DNA from: Mycoplasma sp. CAG:956
GTDB lineage: Bacteria > Bacillota_I > Bacilli_A > RF39 > UBA660
Direction of reading: 5' to 3'
DNA: 64,000 nucleotides
Assembly (NCBI GenBank): GCA_000433475.1
Contig: HF993104.1
Coordinates: forward strand, 1-64,000
Shown here: piece by piece, positions 18,326-27,122 of the stretch
How the letters are laid out: every line of letters starts with the position of its first letter
How positions within the stretch are numbered: the first letter of the stretch is position 1
Translations under genes and position numbers: made by a program
The notes under the pieces: generated by a model
Database searches by the model: none
The model's input: only the letters and a program-made list of their open reading frames with translations
What the model was told of the DNA's origin: nothing

Positions 18326-19609
18326 ATGACTTTTAAAATAATAACTTTAGGATGTAAGGTTAATACTTATGAATCAGAAGTAATGCAAGAAAAATTAATT
18401 AAAGCTGGATATCAAAATTTAAGTGAAGAAGATAAGGCTAGTGATATTGTTATCATTAATACTTGTTCAGTTACTAATATGGCTGATAGTAAGTCTAGAA
18501 AACTTATTCGCCATGCTAAGAGAGAAAATCCAGAATGTATTTTAGTCGTATGTGGTTGTTCAGCTGAAAATCATCAAGCCGATTTAAAGGATTTAGATAT
18601 TGATATTTTAATTGGTAATACGGGAAAATCTAAAATTGTGGAATTAATTAATGATTACTTAATTAATAAGATACCTTATACTTATTTTGCAGGTACAAGA
18701 GACTTAGAGTTTGAAGATATGCAAGTGGATGAATTTACAAGCCATACAAGAGGATTTATTAAAGTACAAGATGGATGTAATAACTTTTGTACGTACTGTA
18801 TAATTCCTTATATGCGTGGTAATATTCGCAGTAAAAATTTTGATACAGCTCTAAAAGAAGCTGAGACTTTAGTGGCTAACGGGCATAAAGAAATTGTTTT
18901 AACGGGTATTCATACGGGTTCATATGGTAGAGGAACAAATCATGATTTAACCGATTTAATTGAGGCTATGTCTAAAATAGAAGGCTTAGAAAATATTCGC
19001 ATTTCTAGTATCGAAGTAACTGAACTTGATGAAAAGTTTATGAATATGTTAAAAACTAATAAAAAAGTTTGTCATCACATGCATATTCCTTTACAATCAG
19101 GTAGTGATAAGATTTTAAAATTAATGAATAGAAAATATAACAAACAGGAATTTTTTAATAAAATTAAAGAAATAAGAAGTTGCATTCCAGATATAAATAT
19201 TACTACCGATGTTATAACAGGCTTCCCTGGGGAGACAGAAGAAGATTTCCAAGAATGTTTAGACTTTGTAAAACAAATTGGTTTTACTAAAGTCCATACT
19301 TTTCCTTATTCAGAACGTACTGGAACTGTTGCTAGCAAAATGAAAAATCAAGTACCAGTAAATATTCGAAAAGAAAGAGCTAAACGTTTAATTTTACTTT
19401 CCGATACTTTAGAAGAAAATTATAATAAAGAACAAATTGGTAAAGTTTTTTCTGTTTTAATCGAAGAAATAAATGATTATGGATCAGTAGGTCATACTTC
19501 TACTTATCTTAAAGTAAATGTTAAAGATAAATTAGAACATAATAAATTTTATAATATTTTAATCACGGAAAGTTACAAAGACTATGTTGTGGGTGTAGTT
19601 AAAAACTAA
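18326..19609 (+). CDS. mtaB: tRNA t6A37 methylthiotransferase MtaB
   Basis: Radical SAM enzyme that turns t6A37 into ms2t6A37 in tRNAs reading ANN codons. 427 residues. N-terminal cluster cysteines are C10, C47 and C78, and the radical SAM motif C151-NNF-C155-TY-C158 is intact. The ending (VLIEE...GHTSTYLKV) is the TRAM-like domain. The VNTYESE and IINTCSVTN signatures place it with MtaB rather than MiaB. Own promoter upstream. Confidence 0.93.
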   Translation: MTFKIITLGCKVNTYESEVMQEKLIKAGYQNLSEEDKASDIVIINTCSVTNMADSKSRKLIRHAKRENPECILVVCGCSAENHQADLKDLDIDILIGNTGKSKIVELINDYLINKIPYTYFAGTRDLEFEDMQVDEFTSHTRGFIKVQDGCNNFCTYCIIPYMRGNIRSKNFDTALKEAETLVANGHKEIVLTGIHTGSYGRGTNHDLTDLIEAMSKIEGLENIRISSIEVTELDEKFMNMLKTNKKVCHHMHIPLQSGSDKILKLMNRKYNKQEFFNKIKEIRSCIPDINITTDVITGFPGETEEDFQECLDFVKQIGFTKVHTFPYSERTGTVASKMKNQVPVNIRKERAKRLILLSDTLEENYNKEQIGKVFSVLIEEINDYGSVGHTSTYLKVNVKDKLEHNKFYNILITESYKDYVVGVVKN

Positions 19610-19643
19610 TTTTAAAAAATAAAAGAATAAAAAGAAAGGGTTT

Positions 19644-19659
19644 CTAGAATAGATTCTAG
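19644..19659. repeat. Short palindrome before the 19670 gene
   Basis: CTAGAAT AG ATTCTAG, perfect 7-bp arms with a 2-bp centre, ending 10 bases before the ATG at 19670. It overlaps the place where a ribosome site should be. It could be a protein site or a small RNA hairpin (6-bp stem, TAGA loop). Confidence 0.35.
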
Positions 19660-19669
19660 GTTTTAATAT

Positions 19670-20182
19670 ATGCAATTTATTTACGAAAAAATATTAAATA
19701 ATTATATTTTAATAGAACTTATGAAGGCTTTAATAGTAGTTTTAATAATTATTGTTTTAGCTGTTAATATCGGAACTTATATTTATAAAAGTAGTATTCA
19801 TACTTTTTATACTACTAATGGTTTAATAGTAGATTTACAAGATACTATTAAAAAAGATTTAAATAAAATTACTGATGTTGAATCTTTAAAAGAACAAGGA
19901 AATATAGTAGGAGTAACGAATAATAATGATACTAGTAATTATCGCCTACTTTTATGTGGTAGGCAAAGTCCTAAAATACGTCTTAATATAAATAATGCTA
20001 GTATTAAGAATTTAAGCAGTTTTTCTTATGAAAATGGTTGCTATATAATAATTGATAAAGAAATTATTAAGCAATCAACTGATACTTATGAATTAAAATT
20101 ATTTATTCCCAAATCAGTTAGTATGACGGATTACTATGCTAATTATAAAATTAAAGTAGAAGGTTATTTTCTAAATAATTAG
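19670..20182 (+). CDS. Hypothetical single-pass membrane protein
   Basis: 170 residues with one membrane helix at about 18-40 (a very hydrophobic Ile/Val run) and an external domain of about 130 residues. The domain has two cysteines (CGRQSP and NGCY), perhaps a disulphide. No clear Shine-Dalgarno sequence; a palindrome sits in its place. It is convergent with the ylbJ-like gene and overlaps it by 12 bases. Family not recognised. Confidence 0.6.
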   Translation: MQFIYEKILNNYILIELMKALIVVLIIIVLAVNIGTYIYKSSIHTFYTTNGLIVDLQDTIKKDLNKITDVESLKEQGNIVGVTNNNDTSNYRLLLCGRQSPKIRLNINNASIKNLSSFSYENGCYIIIDKEIIKQSTDTYELKLFIPKSVSMTDYYANYKIKVEGYFLNN

Positions 20183-21022
20183 ACTTATAATTAAAAAGAG
20201 AAAAGTACTTATAAAAGTAGCATAAAAACGACCATAAAGATAGTTGGTAAGCTTAATATCACTATTATTTATAATGGTTTTAACTTGCATTAGAATACAT
20301 AAACCACCAAAATTAATAAATATTAGACTTAAAAAAGCTTTAAGATAAGTAGATAGTGAAGAAAAAATCAAAAAAGAAAGACCATTAGTTACTTCAATAA
20401 GACCGGTAAAAGCCCTAAATTTAGGAATAATGAGTAACGATATTAAATTAAAAATAATAATCATACCTAGGACATTTAAAAAAATATGGGTAGCATTATT
20501 TACTTCTTTAACCAGAAGTTCAGACATACTAAGTTCTTTAGCTTTAAATAAAGGACTTTTTTGTTTACTTTTAAAAAAATGGTAAATAATAATATTACTA
20601 GAGTAACTAATACTAATAATTAAAATAGTAGTTTTTAAATCTAAAAAATTTCTTAACATAGTATATAAAAATAAGGGATTAATAAAGAAATTACACATAA
20701 TATATTTATTAGCAGTAGTACTATCAATAACTTTTCTATCTAGTAAATCTTTAATAATTACAGCATTATTAGGAGTACCACTTAAAATACTCATGATAAA
20801 TAAATATAGGTAATGAGATTTAGTTAATTTGAAAAGATAATAAGGAAAATTGTAATTTATTAAAATTTTGCTTATAATATACATAGGAAAAAGAGATATG
20901 AAGACTTTTGTTAAGAAAAGATGGCAAGAGTTAAGAATAGAAGTACTAACGATAATATTATTTGTAAATAATAAGTAAACCAATAGTAAAGATAGACTAA
21001 TTATTGTTATATTTTTTTTCAT
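20171..21022 (-). CDS. ylbJ: YlbJ-like sporulation integral membrane protein
   Basis: 283 residues, mostly membrane: about eight hydrophobic helices. The SGTPNNAVIIKDLL block corresponds to the SGxPSNA motif of YlbJ and nucleoside-recognition (Gate) proteins, and NFFINPLFLY follows it. In Bacillus subtilis YlbJ is needed for spore formation and has been linked to dipicolinate movement in the mother cell. I start at the second ATG (21022), since AAGGA then stands 7 bases upstream. It is divergent from the ylbL/sepM-like gene, as ylbJ is near ylbL in B. subtilis, which supports the name. Confidence 0.7.
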   Translation of the reverse strand: MKKNITIISLSLLLVYLLFTNNIIVSTSILNSCHLFLTKVFISLFPMYIISKILINYNFPYYLFKLTKSHYLYLFIMSILSGTPNNAVIIKDLLDRKVIDSTTANKYIMCNFFINPLFLYTMLRNFLDLKTTILIISISYSSNIIIYHFFKSKQKSPLFKAKELSMSELLVKEVNNATHIFLNVLGMIIIFNLISLLIIPKFRAFTGLIEVTNGLSFLIFSSLSTYLKAFLSLIFINFGGLCILMQVKTIINNSDIKLTNYLYGRFYATFISTFLFLIISLII

Positions 21023-21063
21023 ATCCATATCCTTTTTTGATATAATTAAATAAGGTGATTTAT

Positions 21064-22068
21064 TTGATTAATAAATATTATGCAAATATAAAAAAAATCA
21101 TACGGGAAAATATAGGTTTTTTTATTATATGGTTTGTAGTTATTTTACTATTTTTGGTTGATACACCGTATTTAATCTATACTCCTGGTAGTTATATAGA
21201 TTTGAAAACACGTTTAGATGTGGATACAGATAATAAGACTAGTGGTACTTTTGGCATGGCTTATGTTAGTGTTGTTAAAGCAAGTCCAATATTTATTGGA
21301 ATAAGTTATTTAAATAAAAATTGGGATTTAATAAGTAAAGATAAAGTTAAATATGATGATGAAACTTTGAAAGATGCCGAAAAAAGAGATAAAATAAGTA
21401 TGGATGAGGCTGTTAGTAATGCTAAGATAGCTGCTTTTAAAGAAGCCCTTGGTACTTATAATATCGATGATGTTCACCATATTATTACTTATTTAGATAG
21501 TAATGATACTGAGCTTAAGTTATTTGATGAGATTAAAAGTGTTGATGGGATAACCATTAATAATTTGGAAGATGTAAGAAATGTAGTAGCTACTAAACAA
21601 ATTGGAACCAAAATGAATATCGAAGTAATACGTAATGAAAAGCTTATTACTGTAAGTTCTAGTGTTTATGAAATAGATGGACGTAAGATTCTCGGCATAT
21701 CTTTAACTGATGTTTACGATGTTACAACAAATCCAGAAGTAGAAATAAAAATTAAATCAAATGAGTCAGGACCTTCGGGTGGACTTATGATGTCTTTAAG
21801 TATTTATAATTCCTTAGTTTCTGAGGACATTAGTAAGGGTAAAAAAATAATTGGTACGGGTACGATTGATGTTAATGGTAATGTAGGAGAAATCGGTGGG
21901 GTTAAATATAAGTTAATTGGTGCGGTTAAAAATAAAGCAGATGTCTTTTTATGTCCTAAAGAAAACTATGAAGAAGCTGTAAAGGTTGCTAAAGATAATA
22001 ATTATGGTATTAAAATAGTAGCGGTTTCTACTTTAAAAGAAGCAATAGAGGAGTTGGAAAATTTATGA
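21064..22068 (+). CDS. ylbL: PDZ-Lon-type membrane serine protease, YlbL/SepM family
   Basis: 334 residues. The best start is the TTG at 21064, because AAGGTGAT lies 5 bases before it; the longer frame begins inside that ribosome site. One membrane helix at about 15-38, then a PDZ domain (about 135-195, EIKSVDGITINN) and a Lon-like proteolytic domain with catalytic S238 in GPSGGL and K283 in VKYKL. Relatives cut membrane or secreted proteins: YneA in B. subtilis, competence peptide in streptococci. Stop overlaps the next gene's start (ATGA). Confidence 0.88.
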   Translation: MINKYYANIKKIIRENIGFFIIWFVVILLFLVDTPYLIYTPGSYIDLKTRLDVDTDNKTSGTFGMAYVSVVKASPIFIGISYLNKNWDLISKDKVKYDDETLKDAEKRDKISMDEAVSNAKIAAFKEALGTYNIDDVHHIITYLDSNDTELKLFDEIKSVDGITINNLEDVRNVVATKQIGTKMNIEVIRNEKLITVSSSVYEIDGRKILGISLTDVYDVTTNPEVEIKIKSNESGPSGGLMMSLSIYNSLVSEDISKGKKIIGTGTIDVNGNVGEIGGVKYKLIGAVKNKADVFLCPKENYEEAVKVAKDNNYGIKIVAVSTLKEAIEELENL

Positions 22069-22661
22069 CGAGTAAGTATTATAATCCTGATGTTTATGAT
22101 GATTTAGAAATAATTAATAAATGTACTTATTTTAATGAATGGTATAAAATGGTCGAGCCTATTCTTTTAAATGATGAGTTTCAACGTCGTAAGTTGTTTT
22201 TGCATCATGAATCCTCAGTGTGGGAACACTCAATAATGGTGTCTTTTAAATCATTTTTGGTAGCTAAATTTTATAATTTAAACGTATATGATGCTACTAT
22301 TGCAGGGTTACTTCATGATTTTTATCCACAGGCATGGCAATATAGTAAAGAATTATATGAACTTGATCCAACTTACTTAACTAGATACTTTAAAAAGCAT
22401 AAAAAGATTACAGAATTACATGGTTTCGTTCATGGTAAGGAAGCCGCTATTAATGCGAAGAAGTTCTTTCCAGAACTAGTTAATGAACGTATTTTAGATA
22501 GTATTAAATATCATATGTTTCCTTTAACTATTATTCCGCCTCATTATATTGAAGGCTGGATTGTAACGTCTATGGATAAAAAAGTATCCGCTAGTGTCTT
22601 TAAAGACATTAAAGAATTACCAAATTATGTTGGTATTAGAACACATAAGGCTGTTAAATAA
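22065..22661 (+). CDS. HD-domain metal-dependent phosphohydrolase
   Basis: 198 residues, soluble. HD-domain residues are in order: H55 (VWEHS), H84-D85 (GLLHDF), H119 and H123 (HGFVHG), H150 (KYHMFP) and a late Asp. These bind the metal pair of nucleotide or second-messenger hydrolases. The substrate cannot be read from the sequence; YqeK-type dinucleotide hydrolases are one possibility. Coupled to the ylbL-like gene by a 4-base overlap and followed by a strong terminator. Confidence 0.75.
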   Translation: MTSKYYNPDVYDDLEIINKCTYFNEWYKMVEPILLNDEFQRRKLFLHHESSVWEHSIMVSFKSFLVAKFYNLNVYDATIAGLLHDFYPQAWQYSKELYELDPTYLTRYFKKHKKITELHGFVHGKEAAINAKKFFPELVNERILDSIKYHMFPLTIIPPHYIEGWIVTSMDKKVSASVFKDIKELPNYVGIRTHKAVK

Positions 22662-22662
22662 T

Positions 22663-22715
22663 AAGCATTAAAGTAGATAAAACCTTTATAAGGCATTACT
22701 TAATGCTTTTTTTTT
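22663..22715 (+). terminator. Rho-independent terminator
   Basis: AAGCATTAA..GTA (from 22663) pairs with TACTTAATGCTT (to about 22707), with one bulged A and a T run to 22715. It ends the 21064-22661 operon. Confidence 0.75.
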
Positions 22716-22746
22716 AATTTTGAATAAAAAATAAGAACGAATTTTC

Positions 22747-22774
22747 TTGTAATTTAGAAAAATATCCTTATAAT
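22747..22774 (+). promoter_or_regulatory. Promoter of the 22794 gene
   Basis: TTGTAA (22747-22752), 16 bp, TATAAT (22769-22774), 20 bases before the start. Confidence 0.55.
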
Positions 22775-22793
22775 AATTAGCAAGGTGATTGGG

Positions 22794-23642
22794 ATGTTAA
22801 TACTTATATTTTATTATTTTTTAATGGCAATAGTTCTTTTTTTCTTAACTAACTTTTTAAAATTTAAGAAGAAAGACAATTTGTTATTTCCTGTTTTTTA
22901 TTTATTTATTTGTGCTTCTTATTTAGAATTACATAATTTAACTTATAATTATATCTTTATTGTAATAGTATTTGAATTCTTTATTGAGTTATTTTATAAC
23001 TATACTCTAAGAGATAATAAGGCTAGTTTTAATATTAATTACTTTTTAAAAAGGTATATTGTTTTAATAATTTTTAGTGTCTTTTTAGAAAATTATTTAT
23101 TTAGTAAAGTAAGTAGTATTTTACCTAATATAGAAATGGTTAAAACTATTATTTGGTTTATTATTTTAACTTATTTATATAACTTAGTGGGTGAGCTTAT
23201 TAAAGCAAATGGTAAAGAAAAGACTTATAATGCTTTGCAAGATAAGAATTATATTATTAGTAGCTATGCTAAATATAAATTAAAGTATAATGATATTCTT
23301 TCTAACTATGATAAAGATATAAAAGAGTTAGTGCTAGCTATTTTAATTTATGAAGATTATAATACACCTAAATTAAAAAGAAATTTAGATAACTTTATGT
23401 TTGGGCGTTTAAAAAAGGTAAGTAGGCTTGGCATTATGCAAGTAGAAACTAAGACTTTTATAACTGATGAAGAATCTATTCGCTTTGTAAGTAATGCTCT
23501 AGAGAAAAAATATGAAGGTATAAAAGTTAAAGGTGCTAATACAGTAAAACAAATATTAAAAGAATATTTAAATGACTTTAATAAGTATAAGACTGTAAAT
23601 AGTATTTATGAAAGTATTAAAAAATTTGAATCTTTAAGTTAA
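22794..23642 (+). CDS. Hypothetical polytopic membrane protein with cytoplasmic tail
   Basis: 282 residues from the ATG at 22794, with AAGGTGA 6 bases upstream. Four or five membrane helices occupy residues 1-135; the rest (about 140-282) is a soluble, Lys-rich domain. The tail contains EDYNTPKLKRNLDN and RLKKVSRLGIMQVE, the latter a little like a lytic transglycosylase core (GIMQV), but the surrounding motifs are missing. A secreted or intracellular SLT-like role is not supported. Family unknown. Confidence 0.6.
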   Translation: MLILIFYYFLMAIVLFFLTNFLKFKKKDNLLFPVFYLFICASYLELHNLTYNYIFIVIVFEFFIELFYNYTLRDNKASFNINYFLKRYIVLIIFSVFLENYLFSKVSSILPNIEMVKTIIWFIILTYLYNLVGELIKANGKEKTYNALQDKNYIISSYAKYKLKYNDILSNYDKDIKELVLAILIYEDYNTPKLKRNLDNFMFGRLKKVSRLGIMQVETKTFITDEESIRFVSNALEKKYEGIKVKGANTVKQILKEYLNDFNKYKTVNSIYESIKKFESLS

Positions 23643-23685
23643 GCATTAAATTAAAAAAGCAACATATATATTATTAGGTGATTTA

Positions 23686-24261
23686 ATGCAATATATGTTA
23701 GAAGTAGAAAATAGTAAAAAGGATATTTCTTCGCTAAAAAAAGAATTGTTACTAGGCTATTTACGTTTTAATATTAGTGATTTTAATGGCAATTATTATT
23801 ACTTTGGATTAGGTAATTGTAATAACAAAAAATATTATTTATTTAATGTTCCTGATAATATTTGCAGTGTTATTCTCTATTTAAAAAATAATATAGATAT
23901 AATAGAGTTAAGACCTACCTTTATTGAAAACTCTATTATTGATTTAAAAGCAAAGTTTCATTTATTTAATGATGTTTATAAGACTGATGATTTTATTTTA
24001 TCAACCAGTGATGATGAGACAGTCTTTTATCTAAGAAATATCAGTAATCACAAATTGACTAGCATCGATTATAGAACGATTATTAATGTTTTAAGAGATT
24101 ATTATGCCGACCTTTGGGGACTAGATTTGGATTGTGGTGATTATAGTATTATCTATTTGTTCACTTTGGACCATAAGTTTTGCAAAATTTTAATTGAACC
24201 TAATATGCATTTAAGAGTAGAAAAAAATGAAAATGATAAATCTTTAAAATTAATTAACTAA
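23686..24261 (+). CDS. Hypothetical soluble protein
   Basis: 191 residues with no membrane segment or signal peptide. Rich in Asn, Tyr and Ile, with LGYLRFNISDFNGNYYYFGLGN near the start. The ribosome site is AGGTGAT, 5 bases before the ATG. 44 bases separate it from the upstream membrane protein, so co-transcription is likely. I find no motif to assign a function. Confidence 0.6.
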   Translation: MQYMLEVENSKKDISSLKKELLLGYLRFNISDFNGNYYYFGLGNCNNKKYYLFNVPDNICSVILYLKNNIDIIELRPTFIENSIIDLKAKFHLFNDVYKTDDFILSTSDDETVFYLRNISNHKLTSIDYRTIINVLRDYYADLWGLDLDCGDYSIIYLFTLDHKFCKILIEPNMHLRVEKNENDKSLKLIN

Positions 24262-24284
24262 AAAAAATTAAGGATTAATTTTTT
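24262..24284 (+). terminator. Weak terminator-like hairpin
   Basis: AAAAAATTAA (24262-24271), loop of 3, TTAATTTTTT (24275-24284). The stem is all A-T, so strength is doubtful. Confidence 0.35.
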
Positions 24285-24332
24285 AAACTTATAAATTTTA
24301 AAAAGAAGGACATACTAAAACTGGTGAAGTTT

Positions 24333-25193
24333 ATGAAGAATAATACTGGTTATATATTAATATGTCTTTTTTTAGGTCTTTTACTTATTGTTATTCCTTT
24401 AAATATAAGAGAAAGTAGGGCATATAATACAAATTATGATCTAGATAGTATTAATACCGATATTAAGGCAGATGATAAAGATAATAATATTACCGATGAT
24501 AAAGAAAATAAAGATAGTGAAAAATCTTTAAATACGGATATGACAGGGGAAGAAAATGGCGATAAAAAACCTAATAATAGTGATGGAATAAAGAAGAAGT
24601 ATGTAGCTTTAACTTTTGATGATGGACCAAGTGGGTTTACTAAAGAAATTATAGATTTATTAAAAAAATATGAATATAATGCAACCTTTTTTGTTTTAGG
24701 CAATAAACTAAACGTAGATTATACAGATATTTTAAAAGAAAGTATAAATAATGGCAATGAAATTGGTGTTCATGGTTTTTCCCATAAATCATTTACGAGA
24801 TTAAAAACGGAAGCCTTAGAGGAAGAAATTACTAAAAGTAAAAAATATGTTTATAATTTAACGAAATATATGCCAAATTTAGTACGTCCACCTTATGGAA
24901 ACATTAATAATAATATTAGAAATTTAAATTTAGGACCTTACATTTTATGGAATAACGATACCTTAGATTGGAAATTAAGAGATACTAAAAAAATTTATGA
25001 ACGTTTAATTAATAGTATTGAAGAAAATAATATTATTTTAATGCATGATACTTATTTAACTACTTATAAAGCTTTAGAACTTATTCTACCTTATTTAAAA
25101 GAAAATAATTATGAAGTAGTAACTGTATCTACATTATTTTCTAAAAATGGTAAGACTTTAGAAAATAATAAGAGCTATCGCTATGCTACTTAA
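24333..25193 (+). CDS. Secreted or membrane-anchored polysaccharide deacetylase
   Basis: 286 residues from the ATG at 24333, with GGTGAAG before it. An N-terminal membrane anchor (about 6-25) and an Asp/Lys/Asn-rich linker (30-85) lead to a NodB domain. All five NodB motifs are visible: TFDDGPS from 94, H147-x3-H151 (HGFSH), RPPYG near 183, DTLDW near 205 and LMHD near 233. Such enzymes remove acetyl groups from GlcNAc or MurNAc in peptidoglycan. Its 3' end touches the oppositely oriented gene at 25190. It lacks the Ig-like domains of the deacetylase at 6711. Confidence 0.9.
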   Translation: MKNNTGYILICLFLGLLLIVIPLNIRESRAYNTNYDLDSINTDIKADDKDNNITDDKENKDSEKSLNTDMTGEENGDKKPNNSDGIKKKYVALTFDDGPSGFTKEIIDLLKKYEYNATFFVLGNKLNVDYTDILKESINNGNEIGVHGFSHKSFTRLKTEALEEEITKSKKYVYNLTKYMPNLVRPPYGNINNNIRNLNLGPYILWNNDTLDWKLRDTKKIYERLINSIEENNIILMHDTYLTTYKALELILPYLKENNYEVVTVSTLFSKNGKTLENNKSYRYAT

Positions 25194-25675
25194 ATTAAGG
25201 GTAATTCTTCATCTAAATCATCACTTTTAGTAGCTACATAAAGACTAATAACACCACCAATAAGAAAAAGAATACTAGCAATAAATACTAAGTCGGTTAG
25301 TCTTTTTTTCTTTAAATCATTATTTTTATAACGGGTGAGAGTGGTTTCATCTTTAAAGGCTAAGTAAGCAAAATAAATATAAATTATTAAAATAACACTA
25401 AGGACTATTTTATTAATTTGACGAAATTTTTGTTTATAAAAACGTTTGTTAGTTTCTATATATAATTTTTCTAAATAGTTAGAATAAAGATTAAAACATA
25501 TTAAAAAAATATAGACTATCCAAATAAAAGATTCAATATTAATTCTTTTTATAGTATTTATTTTTTCATTATTCATAGTAAAGTATATGAAATATTTTGA
25601 AAATATTAAGTTTAGAAAAAAAATATTAATGAAAACAGATAAATAAAATATAATTTGTATCAAAAATAAAGACAT
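25190..25675 (-). CDS. Hypothetical polytopic membrane protein
   Basis: 161 residues from the ATG at 25675; the longer frame begins with TTG at 25687, and neither has a strong ribosome site. Four hydrophobic helices: about 3-25, 45-65, 85-105 and 128-148. A basic patch (KRFYKQKFRQ) sits between helices 2 and 3, and the tail is acidic (KSDDLDEELPL). Convergent with the deacetylase gene, sharing 4 bases at the stops. Family unknown. Confidence 0.5.
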   Translation of the reverse strand: MSLFLIQIIFYLSVFINIFFLNLIFSKYFIYFTMNNEKINTIKRINIESFIWIVYIFLICFNLYSNYLEKLYIETNKRFYKQKFRQINKIVLSVILIIYIYFAYLAFKDETTLTRYKNNDLKKKRLTDLVFIASILFLIGGVISLYVATKSDDLDEELPLI

Positions 25676-25762
25676 TAAAGTTATCAAACAGTAAAATTAT
25701 GTCATAAAAAGATTAAAAAATGCTAACTTAGAAAAAAATTTACTAAAAATTGCAAAAAATAG

Positions 25763-25791
25763 TTGCAAAACTAAACGATATTTAGTAAAAT
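25763..25791 (+). promoter_or_regulatory. tRNA operon promoter
   Basis: TTGCAA (25763-25768), 17 bp, TAAAAT (25786-25791), about 20 bases before the mature tRNA-Ile end. Confidence 0.65.
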
Positions 25792-25811
25792 TAAGAAGTC
25801 AGCAAGGAAAT

Positions 25812-25888
<77 letters not shown>

Positions 25889-25900
25889 TTTTATTTTACT

Positions 25901-25976
25901 GGCCTGTTGGTGAAGCGGTTAACACATATGCCTTTCACGCATACATACATGGGTTCAAATCCCGTACAGGTCACCA
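25901..25976 (+). tRNA. tRNA-Glu (TTC anticodon)
   Basis: 76 nt with encoded CCA. The acceptor stem GGCCTGT pairs with ACAGGTC. The 7-nt anticodon loop CTTTCAC has TTC at 25934-25936, between stem halves TATGC and GCATA. It lies 12 bases after tRNA-Ile and is clearly co-transcribed. Confidence 0.96.
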
Positions 25977-25987
25977 ATTTTGATATT

Positions 25988-26010
25988 AAGGTCCGGTTAA
26001 CGGGCTTTTT
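25988..26010 (+). terminator. Terminator of the tRNA operon
   Basis: AAGGTCCG (25988-25995), loop GTTAA, CGGGCTTT (26001-26008) with two G-T pairs and a T run. Confidence 0.75.
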
Positions 26011-26064
26011 ATTTTGCTTTCTTTTATTTTAACATTGACCTTATGCTATTTAAATGTACTTACT

Positions 26065-26092
26065 TTGCAATTAAAAAAACGTATGGTATAAT
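26065..26092 (+). promoter_or_regulatory. Promoter of the 26108 gene
   Basis: TTGCAA (26065-26070), 16 bp, TATAAT (26087-26092), with a TGn extension just before the -10 box. Confidence 0.65.
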
Positions 26093-26107
26093 TAGGGCGG
26101 TGGTTTT

Positions 26108-26374
26108 ATGAAAAAAGAAATAGCTAGTGATTATTTTGAAACTGAGGAAGGAAAGTTTATTAAGCATCAGTCTAAGAAAATAAGAATAGAAGGCATATTA
26201 TGTTTTGCTCTAGGACTTATTTATCTTCTTTTTGATGTTTATAAAAAAGAAGCTTGGCAAATGTATTTACTTACTATTGGCTTATTTGCTTTTGGAACTT
26301 ATTTTATTTATAAATCATATAGCATTAAAAATTTTAAAAAGAAAATATATGATTATAAAAAGAATAATAAATAA
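26108..26374 (+). CDS. Small hypothetical membrane protein
   Basis: 88 residues with GGCGGTGG as ribosome site. A soluble N-terminus of about 28 residues, two membrane helices (about 29-44 and 52-70) and a Lys-rich C-terminus. Single gene with its own promoter; the next gene also has its own promoter. Family unknown. Confidence 0.65.
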   Translation: MKKEIASDYFETEEGKFIKHQSKKIRIEGILCFALGLIYLLFDVYKKEAWQMYLLTIGLFAFGTYFIYKSYSIKNFKKKIYDYKKNNK

Positions 26375-26379
26375 AAAAT

Positions 26380-26408
26380 TTGCGATTGTGATTAATAAAT
26401 GTTACAAT
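26380..26408 (+). promoter_or_regulatory. ruvX operon promoter
   Basis: TTGCGA (26380-26385), 17 bp, TACAAT (26403-26408). It begins 6 bases after the previous stop and probably drives ruvX through the second U32 gene. Confidence 0.6.
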
Positions 26409-26428
26409 CTTATTTGTTTGAGGTGAGT

Positions 26429-26854
26429 ATGACAGCATTAGGACTAGATTTAGGGACAAAAACTTTAGGAGTGGCAATTTCTAGAACTGGCATTATAGCT
26501 AATCCCTATAAGTTATTAAAATATAATAATGAAGAATATGATAAGTTAGCTTTAGAAGTGGCAGATATTGTAAAAAAAGAAAGTATTGAAACAATAGCAT
26601 TAGGACTTCCCAAAAATATGAATAATACTTGCGGGTTTGCTACGGAAAGAAGTCAAAACTTTAAAAAAGTTTTAGAAAAATATGTTGATATTCCCATTAA
26701 TTTTATTGATGAGAGATTAAGTACGGTTGAGGCAACTAATATTTTACTGGCAAATGATATGTCACGCAAAAAAAGAAAAAATGTAATTGATGTAACAGCA
26801 GCGATGATTATACTTGATACTTATTTAAAGAAAAGGAATAATAATGAAAAATAA
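26429..26854 (+). CDS. ruvX: RuvX/YqgF RNase H-fold nuclease
   Basis: 141 residues from the ATG at 26429, after GAGGTGA; the in-frame ATG at 26399 lies inside the -10 region and is not used. The RNase H-like core is clear: DLGTKTLG from D7, LGLPKNM near 75, DERLST near 101 and DVTAAMIILD near the end. Members process the 5' end of pre-16S rRNA in E. coli; a Holliday-junction role was proposed earlier. ruvX-yrzB-mltG order matches Bacillota genomes. Confidence 0.95.
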   Translation: MTALGLDLGTKTLGVAISRTGIIANPYKLLKYNNEEYDKLALEVADIVKKESIETIALGLPKNMNNTCGFATERSQNFKKVLEKYVDIPINFIDERLSTVEATNILLANDMSRKKRKNVIDVTAAMIILDTYLKKRNNNEK

Positions 26855-27122
26855 TAAAATAAAATTAATTAATGATAAAGGAGAAGAGTGTTTATTTGAT
26901 CCTTTATTTACCTTTGATAGTGAAGAAACGAAAAAAAGTTATATAGTATATACTAATCACGAAAAAGATGAAGATGGAAAAGAAAAAGTTTATGCTTCTA
27001 TTTATGATGCAACTGGTAAAGATATGAATCTTTATCCTATTGAAACAGAAAAAGAATGGAATTTAATATTTAATATTTTAGAATCTATTCAAAAGAAAAT
27101 GGAAGAAGAAAAAAATGTCTAA
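26844..27122 (+). CDS. yrzB: DUF1292 protein, YrzB family
   Basis: 92 residues, acidic, soluble. The core YIVYTN, VYASIYD, LYPIETEKEWNLIFNIL is typical of DUF1292 (YrzB of B. subtilis), whose function is not known. It overlaps ruvX by 11 bases and mltG by 8 bases. Two further small genes in the window, at 33902 and 36845, look like diverged relatives. Confidence 0.88.
   Translation: MKNNKIKLINDKGEECLFDPLFTFDSEETKKSYIVYTNHEKDEDGKEKVYASIYDATGKDMNLYPIETEKEWNLIFNILESIQKKMEEEKNV

Noticed and set aside
23400..23450. Lytic transglycosylase active site in the 22794 protein (GIMQV)
   Set aside because: Only this short match is seen; the catalytic Glu context and the other SLT motifs are missing.
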